DNA of 64,000 bases from Penelope pileata. Lineage: Eukaryota; Chordata; Aves; Galliformes; Cracidae. The stretch covers positions 1,546,230 through 1,610,229 of the forward strand of contig WBMW01000582.1 in NCBI GenBank assembly GCA_013396635.1. The letters are read 5' to 3'. Every line of letters starts with the position of its first letter. The stretch's first letter is position 1. Under the pieces are notes generated by a model. It had not been told where the DNA came from and did not search any database. It saw nothing but the letters and a program-made list of their open reading frames with translations. The translations under genes were made by a program, and so were the position numbers. Shown one piece after another: positions 27,193-38,250 of the stretch.

Positions 27193-28364
27193 CTTTCAGT
27201 ATCGCTACTGAACTCACTGAATTTAGTTTCCTTGGCTGATCACTGTCTTTGTATTTTGAGAGGGCAAATAGAAATACACAGTTTAATATTAATTTCTAAT
27301 GACTGATATTCACAATTCTTTGTGGTAGATAGACAACTTCTTTTAGGAACAGCTTGAAGTCTGTAGCTAAAGCAGGTCTGATCACAAATGAGCAAACATT
27401 CTTCCCTTGAGGAATATAACAATTTGAAACAGAAACTAAGGAAGAGATTCAGGAAGTGCTACAGGTTGTGATCTGCTTGTTTTTATACCTGGATGATAGT
27501 GTGACTCATGTCTGGAGACTTTGTCATTCTGACAGTGAAATCTAGATCACTTGACCTGTTAAAGAGGCCTCGAGTATTTTGTTATCCAACTAGCGTGTGA
27601 CTTGTTGCCTAAGAGACACTTGGAGAGCTTGCCTGCCTCTTAGAACAGGAAAACTCACCTCACAGTTTTGTTGGTGCAGAAGGTTTACTACAGGGGTTAT
27701 GTTTGTTTCCTGGTTTTGTTGGTTTTTGCTTCTTCCTCTTGATTCCAGTACATGCTTTCTCATTTCCTTTCCAAATGATGGAATTCCAGTCTTGTAATCT
27801 CTCCTTACATGGAAGTAATCTTCCAAGCCTACAGTGATTTTTTTTTTTTTCTCATCTATCAATACTTCTCTCTTACTAGCTCTTTTTAGGCTGGTCTCTC
27901 ATAAACCAAACACAATGTCAAGTGAGGAATATTGTCATCACCATTTCCCAGTGGTTATTTCAATCCCGTTTTATTTTGTGCATGGGTAAAATCCTGGGTA
28001 AGCCTATTAAGTCAACAGCAACATTTTTTTGTTCAATGGAGCAATGATATATTCTCTAAATATTTATTTGCTTGGGTTTTTTTTGACCTTAAGTTCTGCC
28101 CAACCAGGCATTGGAGATGTTCCCACTGAGTCATTCTTGAATTATTGTAATCCATTAAAGACAAACAAACAAAAAAAACACCCATCAAAAACAACAGCCA
28201 AAACTATTTATAGCAGTAATTCATTATTTTTTTTTCCAGCTTATGTCATCCTGGAAATTTCATGTACAAATTGTCCTTTTACTTGGTTATGTTTTTTAGT
28301 CTTATCCTAGAAAAGTGGGTGTGAAAAAAGACATTGGTTATTTACAGTCATGCTTCTATTCCCC

Positions 28365-28720
28365 GTCTCTGGTCTCAGGTCTTTGACAGACTCCTGGGGT
28401 ACACAGCTAGTTAGTGGCCTCCAGCTAGGCTTCATGCACCTGATCACCACCCTCTTGGCCCAGCTGTTCAGCCGGTTTTCAGTCTGCCTCACTGTCTGTT
28501 CATCCAGTCCATACATCAATAGCTTTGCTATGAGTGTTTTATTGGAGACAGTATCGAAAGCCTTGAGTTAGACAATATCCACAACTTTTCCTTCATCTAC
28601 CAAACCAGTCATTTAATTAAAGAAGTTTATCTCGTTGGTCAAGCATGACTTCCTCTTAGTGAATCCATGCTGACTTCTTATGACTTTCTTCTCATTTATG
28701 TGCCTAGAAATGGTTTACAG
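28365..28720 (-). repeat. CR1 segment (3' half of a copy split by hAT)
   Basis: The minus strand encodes degenerate CR1 reverse-transcriptase sequence (for example KPSWRPLTSCVPQESV, corresponding to SSWRPVSSGVPQGSV in the copy at 44150). Read antisense, it includes agacagtatcgaaagccttg and tgaatccatgctgacttctt. Similarity stops at the hAT insertion and resumes at 29707, so the two parts were once one element. The CR1 3' end is missing, and nothing recognisable as the 8-bp tail follows on the left. Confidence 0.85.
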
Positions 28721-29029
28721 CAGGCATATTCAACCTGTGGCCCATGGGCCACACAAGACCTGGCTCAGCTAGTAATATGGCCTGCCCCGTACTGCTTTGC
28801 CATCATGGTTGGATGCTCTTCCCTGCCAAGGAGCCTGGCCCGGCCCTGGCTGTGCACCCATCACATAGCAACAACCAGAACATCGGTGTGCTATTAACAC
28901 TATATTGGCTGAAACCATAACAAGGGGAGAGCACAGTGCAGTGCTAACTCAAGTTATGTCAAATAATTTTATGCATTTTTATACGTTGGCTAAACAGTTG
29001 TGTGAGCAGTGAAAAACATGCAGCCTTGC

Positions 29030-29424
29030 TTTCTGTTTTAATAAAGGAATTTGAGAAGAGGTTTTGGGACTGCCAGAAAAATCATCTATTTTTTGGTATA
29101 TTTGTATCTCCATTTTCAATTGACATAAATATATTACCTGTGAATTTTCAAATGGAATGTATAGAGCTGCAATCGTATATTCAGCTCAAAACCGTGATCA
29201 CGTCTCTTTACTAGACTTTTATAAAACCTGTGTTACCAGAGTAAAATATCCCTTGTGTCACAATCATGACTTATTCACATCATTGCTTTTTGGCAGTACG
29301 TACATTTGTAAACAACTGCTTTCAAGAATGAAGCACAGAAAGAGTAAAATTTCATCAAAAATCTCTGAGAAACAGGTTGAGAACTCACTAATAATTGCAA
29401 CCACTTCCATCGAACCAGACTGAT
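29030..29424 (+). pseudogene. hAT transposase C-terminal fragment (dimerisation domain)
   Basis: Two overlapping frames together encode the end of a hAT transposase. The first reads EFEKRFWDCQKNHLFFGIFV, PFSIDI and ECIELQSYIQLKT. After a frameshift near 29195, the second reads LLDFYKTCV, a short YPLCHNHD stretch and LLFGSTYICKQLLSRMKHRK, then IATTSIEPD. The FGSTYICxQLxSxMKxxKSK pattern is the hAT-C dimerisation motif. A second small deletion after EPD brings in an early stop. The catalytic DDE region and N-terminal zinc finger are not recognisable. It is a dead gene, and I see no sign of host co-option. Confidence 0.85.
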
Positions 29425-29435
29425 GCATTAGTTTC

Positions 29436-29510
29436 TGTCCCGGTTTGACCTAGCAGACAGCTAAGTCCCCCACAGTTGTTCGCTNCTGTTAGAAACTAAG
29501 ACAGTTTCAC
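29436..29510 (+). repeat. LTR-like fragment nested in the hAT, with an unresolved base at 29485
   Basis: Shares agcagacagctaagtc, acagttgttcgct and ctgttagaaactaagac with the fragment at 23480. Relative to that copy, about 35 nt including a C-rich run are missing exactly at the single N, so the N probably stands for an unsequenced stretch. No viral coding sequence is attached. Confidence 0.5.
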
Positions 29511-29706
29511 AAAACCAAAGTCAAACATCCCACTAGTTTTATGTTTTTATTGCTCCTCTCCTTTTTTAATAAAAAATATTTTTTAAAAAAAATTCATGTT
29601 GTTGGTTATATACATTAACTATATATTTTATATGCAGCCAGAGTTAATTCTTCTTCACTCAATGCAACCCAGGCAAGCCAAAAGGTTGGACACCCATGAT
29701 TTACAG

Positions 29707-29870
29707 GATTTAGCAGCTCTGTCGGGGATAGAGGTGAGGCTGACTGGCCCATAGTTTCCTGGGTCTCCCTTCTTATGCTTCTTGAAGATGGGAGTGACAT
29801 TTGCTTTCCTCCAGTTTTGGGGCACTTCTTCCAGTCTCCCAGATTCACAGTACTTTATGATATTATATGA
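29707..29870 (-). repeat. CR1 segment (5' half of the copy split by hAT)
   Basis: Continues the CR1 seen at 28365-28720 on the far side of the hAT. The minus strand reads WRKANVTPIFKKHKKGDPGN and YGPVSLTSIPDRAAKSCKSW, which is CR1 reverse transcriptase upstream of the part at 28365. Compare the collinear segment at 44990-45170. It is truncated at the left end of the retroposon near 29870. Confidence 0.85.
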
Positions 29871-32599
29871 ATTTAATCCAAGCATAGAAAAAGAGCAAGG
29901 GGTTGTTTTTTCAATTTACCACTGTTCTTTATTGCCAGTAGCCAGAGTTCATTTCGAACACTGCATCAATAGCTTCAGTAAACTTGCACATTTTGTTTTC
30001 CTATGCTAAATTAACACCTGCAGTATAACTTTATGATTAACACAGCCTGAATCCACGAGCTGTGTTATCCATCACATTTTTCCACTTGGATGAAAAATGG
30101 GTACATTCACAAAGAAGGGATTCTGCACTGGGATTTCAAATGAATATTAAACCTACTGTGCTATATAGTTTGTAGCTTTAAAATTGTGGAATCATTTTCA
30201 AATAAAAGTACGTTAACATTGAACTTTTCAAGTGGAGAATGGAAAGATAAAGCATGTTGACACATAGGTGTTAATCTTTTATTAAAACTCTTCATAAAAT
30301 TCTGAGCTAGCACTGGACAAATTATTCCAAATGGTTTACTAGCTCCTAGGGTTTATTGTTTAAATCTCATGCCATGGGTGAGACAGTGTAAACACCAACC
30401 TGTAGTTTATCTGGATACTGGGGTTTGTTTAAGAAACAAGGAGATTAGTTAGAACTTTTACTTTACTTGGATGTCTTCCAGGCCTGCTTGCTTGCTCTTC
30501 TCCCAGCCTTATACTAGTTTCCCACTGCCCCTCCCATCAGGGAGGTAGCTGCTGGCCTGAGAAGATTGGGCACAAAGTTGTGTTGGTTCTTGCTGTGCCA
30601 CTGCTTGTAGCTACCAGTCTTAGTTGTCACCAGCCAAAATGGGCATCACTTGGCCTCCATCTTCCTGATCTCTGGGACCTTGCCCCACTCCCAGAATCTT
30701 ACCTGTAGGCAGAATATTCACCCTCTTCTTTCCAGGTGCACTTCATCCTGAGACTACTTCTTTTGGGGGACCTTTCTTTTCCACCTCCTCTTCTTACTGG
30801 TCAACCAAGCTCACATTGTTTTCCAATCCAAATAGTCCATGTATAGAAATGCAACATGCAGTTAGTTTTATATTTGGTGGCTCAGCTTCTTGTCTCTTTA
30901 TTGCTGTAAGATTCAGAGTGTGCTACTTTTACATCGTCCTAGTGTTATCAAAATTTGAAACCAGTCAGTACCAGACTTTTTCTGGACATTTATCTCCCTC
31001 TTTGTCCCCACCCACTACAGCCAATTACCTGCCAACTTTTTGCATTCGTAATTTAAGCTGTTTTTCACCTAAAACATTGAGATAAAAGCTATAATAGGAA
31101 AGAAAAAAGAAAAGCAAAAAAACCCCAGACCTACTGGAATTTAAGGATTTTTCTACCTATAAAAGTTCAAGTACTTCAAGAAAGTACTTTAGATACAAAT
31201 TTTCCTTATTCAACTTTCCATACGTCAGAGTAGAAACAATAAAGAAACAGAGGGACTACAAATCTGTGTGTGCCTGGTTTTTAGGAAGTTTTAAATTCTA
31301 TTATATATTAGGGTGCTGTTAATGTTACTCAGTTTTATTTTTAAATCATTTAAATATTAAGGTGGTGATCAGAGGTCAAATATTTGGCTTGTTTGAACTG
31401 CTATAAGTCTGCTGACTTTGGAGGAACTCTGACAAGTTAGACTTTCATTGATTGCTGGAATGGAATATCAAAAAGAATAAAAGGCTCTCCTGTCCCTTAG
31501 CCCAGTGAAATCATACAGACAGCCATTACTTGTTATGGTTTAAGCAGTGCTTGAAGTGGAATAGTGTATAAGGACATGGTTTTTTATTTTTTAGGTGGTG
31601 AATGTCAGCAGTTCTCATAGCAAAAGACTCAGTTAAGAGTGCCTGTGGGAAGTAAATGGGATACATTACTTTTAAAGGCATTCCAAATGGAAGAAGGTAG
31701 CAGGGGAATGTCTGCTTTATATAGTTGCAAGATATTACTGATTGTGTGGTTGATGTTTTCTTAGGCTGTGAGAGATGTGGATGCTAGATACAGTTCCCAT
31801 TGCACGAAGCTGTGTTGCTCAAAATAGCAGTATCTCACCTCTGCTAATAGTTCAAGCCCTTCTGGAGTTGAAACTCAAAGTGATCAGTAAATCTCTCTGA
31901 AGCAGAACCTTGTCTTTATGAGTTGCAGTGGCTTCTTCGTCTCATTTCCAGCTGTGATGATTGATAGATCTGCTCCTGAGCCCTGAACAAGGAACACTAG
32001 TCGCTTACAGCCAAGTCACTAACAGACTTGATGAAATTGTCTTATCAAATCTGTTGTGGTTTCGATGTCTGTGTTTTGGTGATACTAGGAATGCTTAAAT
32101 AGATGATGACAATTTATTCTGAGAGTTAATAGCACAATAATATAATTTAAGAATATAATATTGCAAACTTCTCTGCAGAGTAGGTGGGTTTTCAGCATAT
32201 TTGGAGTTCATTCTTTTAGTACACAATTTTACATACAGCTTGAAAGTTATCTTCGCAGCATCGGTGTTCTGTTGAAGAAAGAGGATAGCTTAACATGACA
32301 GAAGCTTTCTTTTGTTAATAAGAAAGGTTCCCATTTCATTTGAAAAATGTACGTCTTTCTCAGCAGAGATTTTGTTTTTTTCAGTGAATGACAAAGGAAT
32401 ATTCTGAAAGTTAAAACTTCAGTTATTAGTAGTTATATGAAAGCATTTCTAGACGTAATTTTAAACAATTGCAAACTGAAAGATGGCGGAAGAAGTTTAA
32501 AAGAACCTAATTCATATACTACTAATTCTGGTGTTGCATGCTCTGAAAATCTAAGCTGTGCTAAGTTTAGCCATACAAATATGACCAAGCCATGTTGCA

Positions 32600-32887
32600 G
32601 AACAGTAAGGGAGGGTGCAAAGAAGATGGAGGCAGGCTTTTTCAGTGATGCCTACTGCCAAGACAAGAGGCAATGGGCACAAACTGAAACACAAGAGGTT
32701 CTACCAGAAGCACTTTACTGTGTGGGTGATGGAGCACTGGCACAGGCTGCCCAGAGGGATTGTGGACTCTCCTCCTTGGAGATACTCAAAAGTCACCCAG
32801 ACATGGACCTGACTTAACAGGAAGCTGGACAAGATGACCTCCAAGGTCCCTTCCAACCTGAACTGTTCTGTGATTCTGATTCTATGA
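32600..32887 (+). repeat. CR1 3' segment, sense orientation, older
   Basis: A diverged CR1 in the same direction as PRKD1. It includes gatggagcactggcacaggc, tgcccagagggattgtggac, ctccaaggtcccttccaacc and a decayed tail (tgattctgattctatgaa). The ORF2 end is frameshifted: two frames at 32437-32817 and 32615-32812 each carry part of it, such as VMEHWHRLPRGIVDSPPWRY. It is non-functional. Confidence 0.85.
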
Positions 32888-35634
32888 ACTTTCTATATTT
32901 ATACAGATTTAAAGATTTGTCTGACTTGGTAGTTAACATAGTTATTCTACAGCGAGGTCTACACACGCAGTATTTTCAATGAACAGTGCTCTGAAATAAC
33001 ACAATTTCATGAGATGAGAAAACAGAATGCTTTCTGCAGAGCCTGATGGGAACACACAAATGTAAAGCCTAGAAAAATATTGTTTTACATTAAGAATTAA
33101 AACTCAGAATGTTTCTATGCCTTTTAAGCACAGTAGAACACTGCCAAAAGTTCAAATGAAGGAGGAATGTTGGCATGTTTTCATCTCATTTCTGTATTCT
33201 GCAATACTCGTCAAATTTAAAGCTTTCTTAAAGTCACATGAATGTCCTCCCTGCCTTTCATTTTTTAATATTTATAATTACAGTATAAAGTTATGTATTA
33301 AAAAGTTCCAGTTATTCAGTCAAGAGGGTTAAAATGTAGAGTAAGAATGATATTTATCACTGCTCATCTTTACCATTGGTGTCGTCATTTGATAATGCAG
33401 GAAGTATTCCAGAACTTGCTTCAATTACCTTTTCAACCAACAGACTGGTGTTCATCATCTTGTAGTTTGATGTTAACTTCAATTTCTCTTTAGGCTGTGG
33501 AGTGAGTGTCCTAGTAGCTATTTTTTGGGATGCCTCTGCACTCCTTTGTATGCTAGCCTAAAAACCTCCTACATGGTCAGGACCTAGCAATCTTTCACTG
33601 TTCCCTGAAACTGTTTCCTGCCTTTTCCTACTTTGTCTTTGGTTTCTGGACCTTCTAACCATAAGTTTCTGGTGCCTTCCTTTCAGGTGGACCCTTCGTT
33701 ACTAACTTGTGGTCTCCTGTTGCCACAGTATAGTTCAGGTGCTCTTACAGTTCCTGCTAGCTATACAGTTTTGCCAGTCAGCTCGTCAATGCTGAGGTTT
33801 AACTCCAGTATGTACTTAGTGTTGTAGCAGATATGGCAACTGTGAGAGAGTGAGTACACTGTGAAAATGACAGCCTAACGTGCTGCAGAGCTATTTAAAG
33901 CCAGCAATAATTCAACACAATTTACTTTTCTATCAAGGATAAATCCCAATATTAATGGGATTAATATATTATCAGTTAAACACTTTAGTCAAAAATTAAA
34001 CTTCCATTCAAAGGTAGTTTCTATGAAATTTAGTCATCTCTGTTTTGCAGGTTTCATTGTACAAGAAAGGAGAATATATAGGACATTTAAATGGAAAATA
34101 TTTCTGCATGCAATACTGTATGTATGTTTTTAATCACCACTGCAACAACTTCAAGTTCGGTACTTTGGGAGGTTTCTTCACGTTAGATTTGTGTCTGCCT
34201 AAAATTTCATTACTACTGTTAAAAATGCGGTATTTGTTTAGTGTCGCACTTATTTGTAACCGGAACTCAACAAAAGGTATAATAAAGTCATTTCTAAATC
34301 ATGTTTTCTTGCTTTGAGAATAGAAACAATTTTTATTACAAGAGCATGAGCCATGACAACACTTTAATTAATTTGCAGAGAAGTTGGAAGGTTCAGTTAC
34401 AGCTTTAATGAAAAGGATCTCAATTACTTCTTTGCCATATGGGGGGAGGGAGAGGAAGAGAGTAGTTCAATGAAAATAGAGGTAGGGGTTAATAATGACA
34501 AAACCCTTTCCTTCCACTTAACAGTTTCAGATGGAACTGAATTTAGGACACAGAAAGAGAGCCAAATGATGAAATCCCTAAGGCAAAACTGCTTGTGGGA
34601 GGTTTTACGTTCAAATCAAATTCCACAGAGGTATTGATATTTGTTTTTGACAGAAAGTAGTAGTTTAATATTAAGGATAGATTAAAATATTTTAAATTCA
34701 TTATCTAAATTCTGAAGATAGATTAAAGCTACTGCTTTTTCTAGGTTTGGTTTTGTTTTTATTGCACTGCTCATACTATTTAAAATCCTACCCAGTAAAT
34801 CTTTTGATTCCAAATCAAGGAATGTATTTCTGTTCAGAGACAAAGCATTTCTATTAGTGTTATGCGTTATGCATTTACATCACCTGTTTAAATGACAGTC
34901 TAAATGAAATCAAGTGTTTGCACACATGCTTAATTTTTAACATTTGACACATAATATTTTTCATTAGACTAACTGGTATACGATTAACATACCTAATAAG
35001 AAAAAGAAAAGATTTCATGAAAGTGTACTTTTAAAAGCATTGTGCTGACTGCCTGTATACTTAATAGTTCAGAAAACATTGTGATTGTTTCCCTTTCACA
35101 TAGTCCCTTTTACTCCTTGTTTATCTTTGAGTTCTTTAGGGTTTAATTGTTTTTCTGTCTGTGTATTTATTTGTGTACCATTTTATATCTTTGGTTAGAT
35201 TTTTAAGTGCTATCCAATTAGTAACAGATAATGTAAATAATAAACTTGTATTAACAAACACATCAATCGTTCATGTTAGAGAACGTAATTTGTACAGCTT
35301 CTACAAGTTACTGGCTTTGTTCTGAGTTTATGTAAAATAAAATCATAAAGGTGTGCTGTGTATTTGTGAAAGCAGTTTTATTCTTTTTCAAGTGGTCTTT
35401 GTAGTATGATGAAATACCATCAATCTTTTTATCTTTGACATATAGTATATTTACCTATGTATAGTGTACCTATACAAAATTCGGAGTTCATTATCTCCTG
35501 TGCTTTTCTCTGCATGAGTAACAGCAAAAGGCATAGCAATAGTGATCAAAAGGTATTTTGTTTTGTTCTGCAATGAAAGATATGATGTTATGTTACTAAT
35601 TTTACTCCGTTTTGGAATAATCTTCTTGTTACAG

Positions 35635-35766
35635 CTTCTGCTACATTTGAAGACTTTCAAATCCGGCCCCATGCTCTTTTTGTTCATTCATACCGAGCAC
35701 CAGCTTTTTGTGACCATTGTGGAGAAATGTTGTGGGGACTTGTGCGTCAGGGACTCAAATGTGAAG
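35635..35766 (+). CDS. PRKD1: PRKD1 exon 3: start of C1a domain
   Basis: The acceptor is cttgttacag and the donor gaag|gtaagc. The 132-nt exon completes Ala from exon 2 and reads SATFEDFQIRPHALFVHSYR, then APAFCDHCGEMLWGLVRQGL and KCE. It supplies the first His, the CxxC pair (CDHC) and the third Cys of C1a, a zinc-binding finger with H-x12-C-x2-C spacing that binds diacylglycerol or phorbol ester and recruits the kinase to membranes (family knowledge). The exon ends inside the second zinc-ligand group (CEGC), which exon 4 completes. A longer open frame at 35542-35871 runs through both splice sites and is not the product. Confidence 0.97.
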
Positions 35767-35989
35767 GTAAGCTGCAGTGAGATGGGCTGTTCAGTTTCAG
35801 GAAGGGAGTCTTCCATTCCGTTTACGCATGTTGTTTCTGATGCGGCTTTTAAATTTAAATTGGCTAGGTAGGTAGAGACAGTAAGAACAATCAAAATAAT
35901 TAAGGAACCGATTCCTTTTCACTTCACTGAGGTCTCCTAGATCTTGGTCTGTAAGTGGAAGTGCAAAATAAATAGTCTATACAGGTGGT

Positions 35990-36028
35990 TGTTTTGTTTT
36001 GTTATGTTTTGGTTTTGTTTTGTTTATA
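35990..36028. repeat. (TTTTG)n simple repeat
   Basis: Imperfect gttttgttttg units just upstream of an antisense CR1 in intron 3. Possibly length-variable. Confidence 0.75.
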
Positions 36029-36034
36029 TTTTTG

Positions 36035-36245
36035 GAATATAATAGTTCAGTTTGAAGAGACCTTCAAAGACCTTCAAAGCCTGACCTCTTCAGGGCTAAA
36101 CAGAAGTTAAAGCACATTGCTGAGAACATTATCGAAATGTCTCTTGAACACTGACAGGCTTGGGGTACTGGCCACCTTGCTAGGAAGCCATTAATGGTGT
36201 TTGATCTTCATGGTAGAGAAATTTTTCCTAATGTCCAGTTTGATT
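36035..36245 (-). repeat. Old CR1 3' fragment, antisense
   Basis: Antisense CR1 similarity includes aatagttcagtttgaagaga, a gaccttcaaagaccttcaaa duplication, tgtctcttgaacactgacag and a gccaccttgctaggaagcc-like stretch, then ttcctaatgtccagtttga. Divergence is high. It lies 220-430 bp before exon 4. Confidence 0.7.
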
Positions 36246-36468
36246 TTGGAAAAATCAAAGAAACATCACTGATTATAGATACAAATTTTCAAGAGCTTGT
36301 AGTGTTCTCTCTAAAAATTTGTAGAATATAGAAACTAAACAATCAGAGCAGAGGAAAAAAATTTAATCAAAAATAAGGGTGTCATTTTAATTCACCAAAA
36401 AAAAAAAAGGTCTTTGCTTTTTCCCAGTAATAAACTGTAATCAGATGGTTTTACATTTCTTTTTTCAG

Positions 36469-36629
36469 GATGTGGTCTAAATTACCATAAGAGATGTGCA
36501 TTTAAAATCCCCAACAACTGTAGTGGTGTACGTAAAAGACGCCTGTCAAACGTTTCCTTAACAGGACTCAGCACTATTCGGACAGTTTCTGCAGAGCCAT
36601 CACCCAGTGCGTCAGATGAAGCCCTTCTG
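36469..36629 (+). CDS. PRKD1: PRKD1 exon 4: end of C1a and phospho-regulated linker
   Basis: The acceptor is tttttcag and the donor ctg|gtatgc, ending in phase 0. The 161-nt exon reads CGLNYHKRCAFKIPNNC, finishing the C1a zinc ligands (C-x4-H-x2-C-x7-C). It then reads SGVRKRRLSNVSLTG and STIRTVSAEPSPSASDEALL. The basic RKRRLSNVS motif matches the region around the autophosphorylation and 14-3-3-binding serines known in mammalian PRKD1 (recalled as Ser205/Ser208). The following AEPSPSASDEALL stretch appears less conserved. Because the exon ends in phase 0, it can join either the microexon at 39707 or exon 5 at 48700 without changing frame. Confidence 0.97.
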
Positions 36630-37859
36630 GTATGCAGCTCCCTAGCTATCAAGGTCATGGATGTTGCTGTTAAGAAACGATGTTTACTGCTGTAGGATTT
36701 GTTTTTGCTTGTTGTAGAATTCAGAGGAGGAGGTGGTATGCAAATTGTAAAGCTGCTGTGGGAAAAAATATCTTGATGTCAAAGGGAGGTCATCAGCTTA
36801 AGATATGTGAGTTTAAGGTATGTGTCACTTCTGATACTCCCACTAGTCTCCTCTCTTAGTGAAGAATTAGGTAATTTTGAAGATCTGAAACTGCCACCCA
36901 TGCTAATGTGAGAAGCTGCATCTTGGAGGATGTCTTCACTGGAACTAGAAATTGAAGTTTTTCTGCATCAGAACATTGTGTCTATTGGTTCACAATACAA
37001 GAAAGAAGTGGCCTCAGGAGAACACTGAGCCACTGCATCAAACAGAGTACCTGTAACAGTTAAGGCTATAGTTAATTAGTTGTAACCTGTAGTATTTATG
37101 GAATGTATGTATTTATGTGTGTGTAGATATAGAGGTGCAGGACACACGTACATATGCAGCATATTTATTTATTCATTAATATAGTAGTTTTCCATGATGA
37201 AAACAAGTCTTCTGATAACAAAATGCAATGACTGGAGTAAGTTAGAATATGTAATTTACCTTTGCAATATTTGCTTATGGTCATAATAGAATAGTTAAGA
37301 ATTTACACTGTGTGTAAATGACTCCACTTCTATGAGAAAGTTTTGAAAACCTTAAGGTTTGAAACAGAGGAAAGAATTTATAAGTACACACAACAATTAT
37401 CATGTTTTCCTCTCAATTAGAATATTAAACTTATTAAACTTGACATACTGAAAGGACACTATTGCAAATGATGTAGACCTGATGTTATCTGCAGTGCCAT
37501 CAATGAACCATAATTATGTGCTTATGATGCTGATTATCATTAGCGTAAAGCTACTTGGAAATTAAGGTTAACATTATGAATCTGTATTTTACTTGAAAAG
37601 CTGCATAAATGAGAAAGGTGCTTAAATTCTGCAAAACTGCAGCAATAATCTTTATATATTATTCATGATTCTCAGTAGGTTATTTCAAAATGCTGACTTA
37701 CTTAGACCAATACAGATGAAATGTTGAGGAAGGCTGATCCTACGTCTGAATTGTTCCTGGAGTTTTGGTTAAAAGCGTGTTATGGATGAGAGTCCTAATA
37801 TATTCTCTATCAATATTCACTGCACTATAACCAAGCTGATGATTCACACATCACACGTT

Positions 37860-37907
37860 TGCATACACACATATGCATGTACACATGCATGCATATGTAC
37901 ATGCACA
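37860..37907. repeat. Alternating purine/pyrimidine near-palindrome
   Basis: For 48 bp every base alternates pyrimidine and purine. Within it, 37874-37905 is a 32-bp inverted repeat with a single mismatched pair and no spacer (arms start TGCATGTACACATGCA). Such sequence can adopt Z-DNA or a cruciform. It is built from CATG, CATA and CACA units and looks like a degenerate dinucleotide-type repeat. Confidence 0.85.
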
Positions 37908-38214
37908 AAGAAAACACATTTAAAGAAAGTAACAGAGATGGCCATAAGTCTAGAAAAATGAAATAGTTTTCCAATTTCACTTCAGGAAATCATGGTATCG
38001 TTTACCAGATTTTCAGATGTGATCTCACATGAGATTTCTACGTGTGCTTTTGTTGTTGCACTAAACACTTCCATTTTTCCACTTAAGTGTGTGTAAGCTT
38101 TGTCAGTTTTCCTCTATCCTTCTCTATTCCTATCAAAGAGTCCTTTGAACTCTGTTCTTCAACAGTACTCGTGATACTAAGTTTTATGGCAGTTTATGGC
38201 AGTTTATAATGTGA

Positions 38215-38250
38215 TATCACAGAATTGCAGAATCGCAGAATCACAGATAT
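38215..38250 (-). repeat. CR1 3'-tail-like remnant
   Basis: Contains atcacagaattgcagaatcg followed by cagaatcacag, which resembles a run of reversed CR1 8-bp tail units (cacagaat). No CR1 body follows, so it is either an extreme 5' truncation or a chance repeat. Confidence 0.4.

Larger units (their letters stand above)
28713..29706 (+). mobile_element. hAT (Charlie-type) DNA transposon with 8-bp target duplication
   Basis: The element spans 28721-29698 and is flanked by gtttacag (28713-28720) and atttacag (29699-29706), which match at seven of eight positions, the target-site length expected for hAT. Its ends are inverted relatives: caggcatattcaacctgtgg at the left and, reverse-complemented, catgggtgtccaaccttttg at the right. 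It interrupts an antisense CR1, so it is younger than that CR1. Inside, the + strand carries a broken transposase C-terminus (about 29030-29424) and an LTR-like fragment at 29436. Assignment to a Charlie-like hAT rests on the dimerisation-domain motif and the termini. Confidence 0.85.
20391..35634 (+). other. PRKD1: PRKD1 intron 2
   Basis: This 15.2-kb intron starts gtaact and ends cttgttacag. It is the main repeat-rich stretch of the window. It holds CR1 fragments at about 21873, 22818, 25747, 26535, 28365, 29707 and 32600, a hAT element at 28721-29698, and LTR-like fragments near 23484 and 29436. The intervals between these and the stretch 32890-35634 hold no exon or identifiable element. 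A CT-rich, GC-richer patch at about 30480-30800 was inspected and not identified. Confidence 0.9.
35767..36468 (+). other. PRKD1: PRKD1 intron 3 (702 bp)
   Basis: A short intron inside the C1a coding region, from gtaagc to tttttcag. It holds a TTTTG-rich run at about 35990-36028 and an old antisense CR1 fragment at about 36035-36245. Nothing else was recognised. Confidence 0.93.

Noticed and set aside
28965..29424. Domesticated hAT-derived host gene
   Set aside because: Two frameshifts, an early stop and intact terminal repeats with a target duplication point to a dead transposon.
32437..32817. Plus-strand open frame of 126 codons
   Set aside because: Its second half is a frameshifted CR1 end and its first half is unrelated intron.
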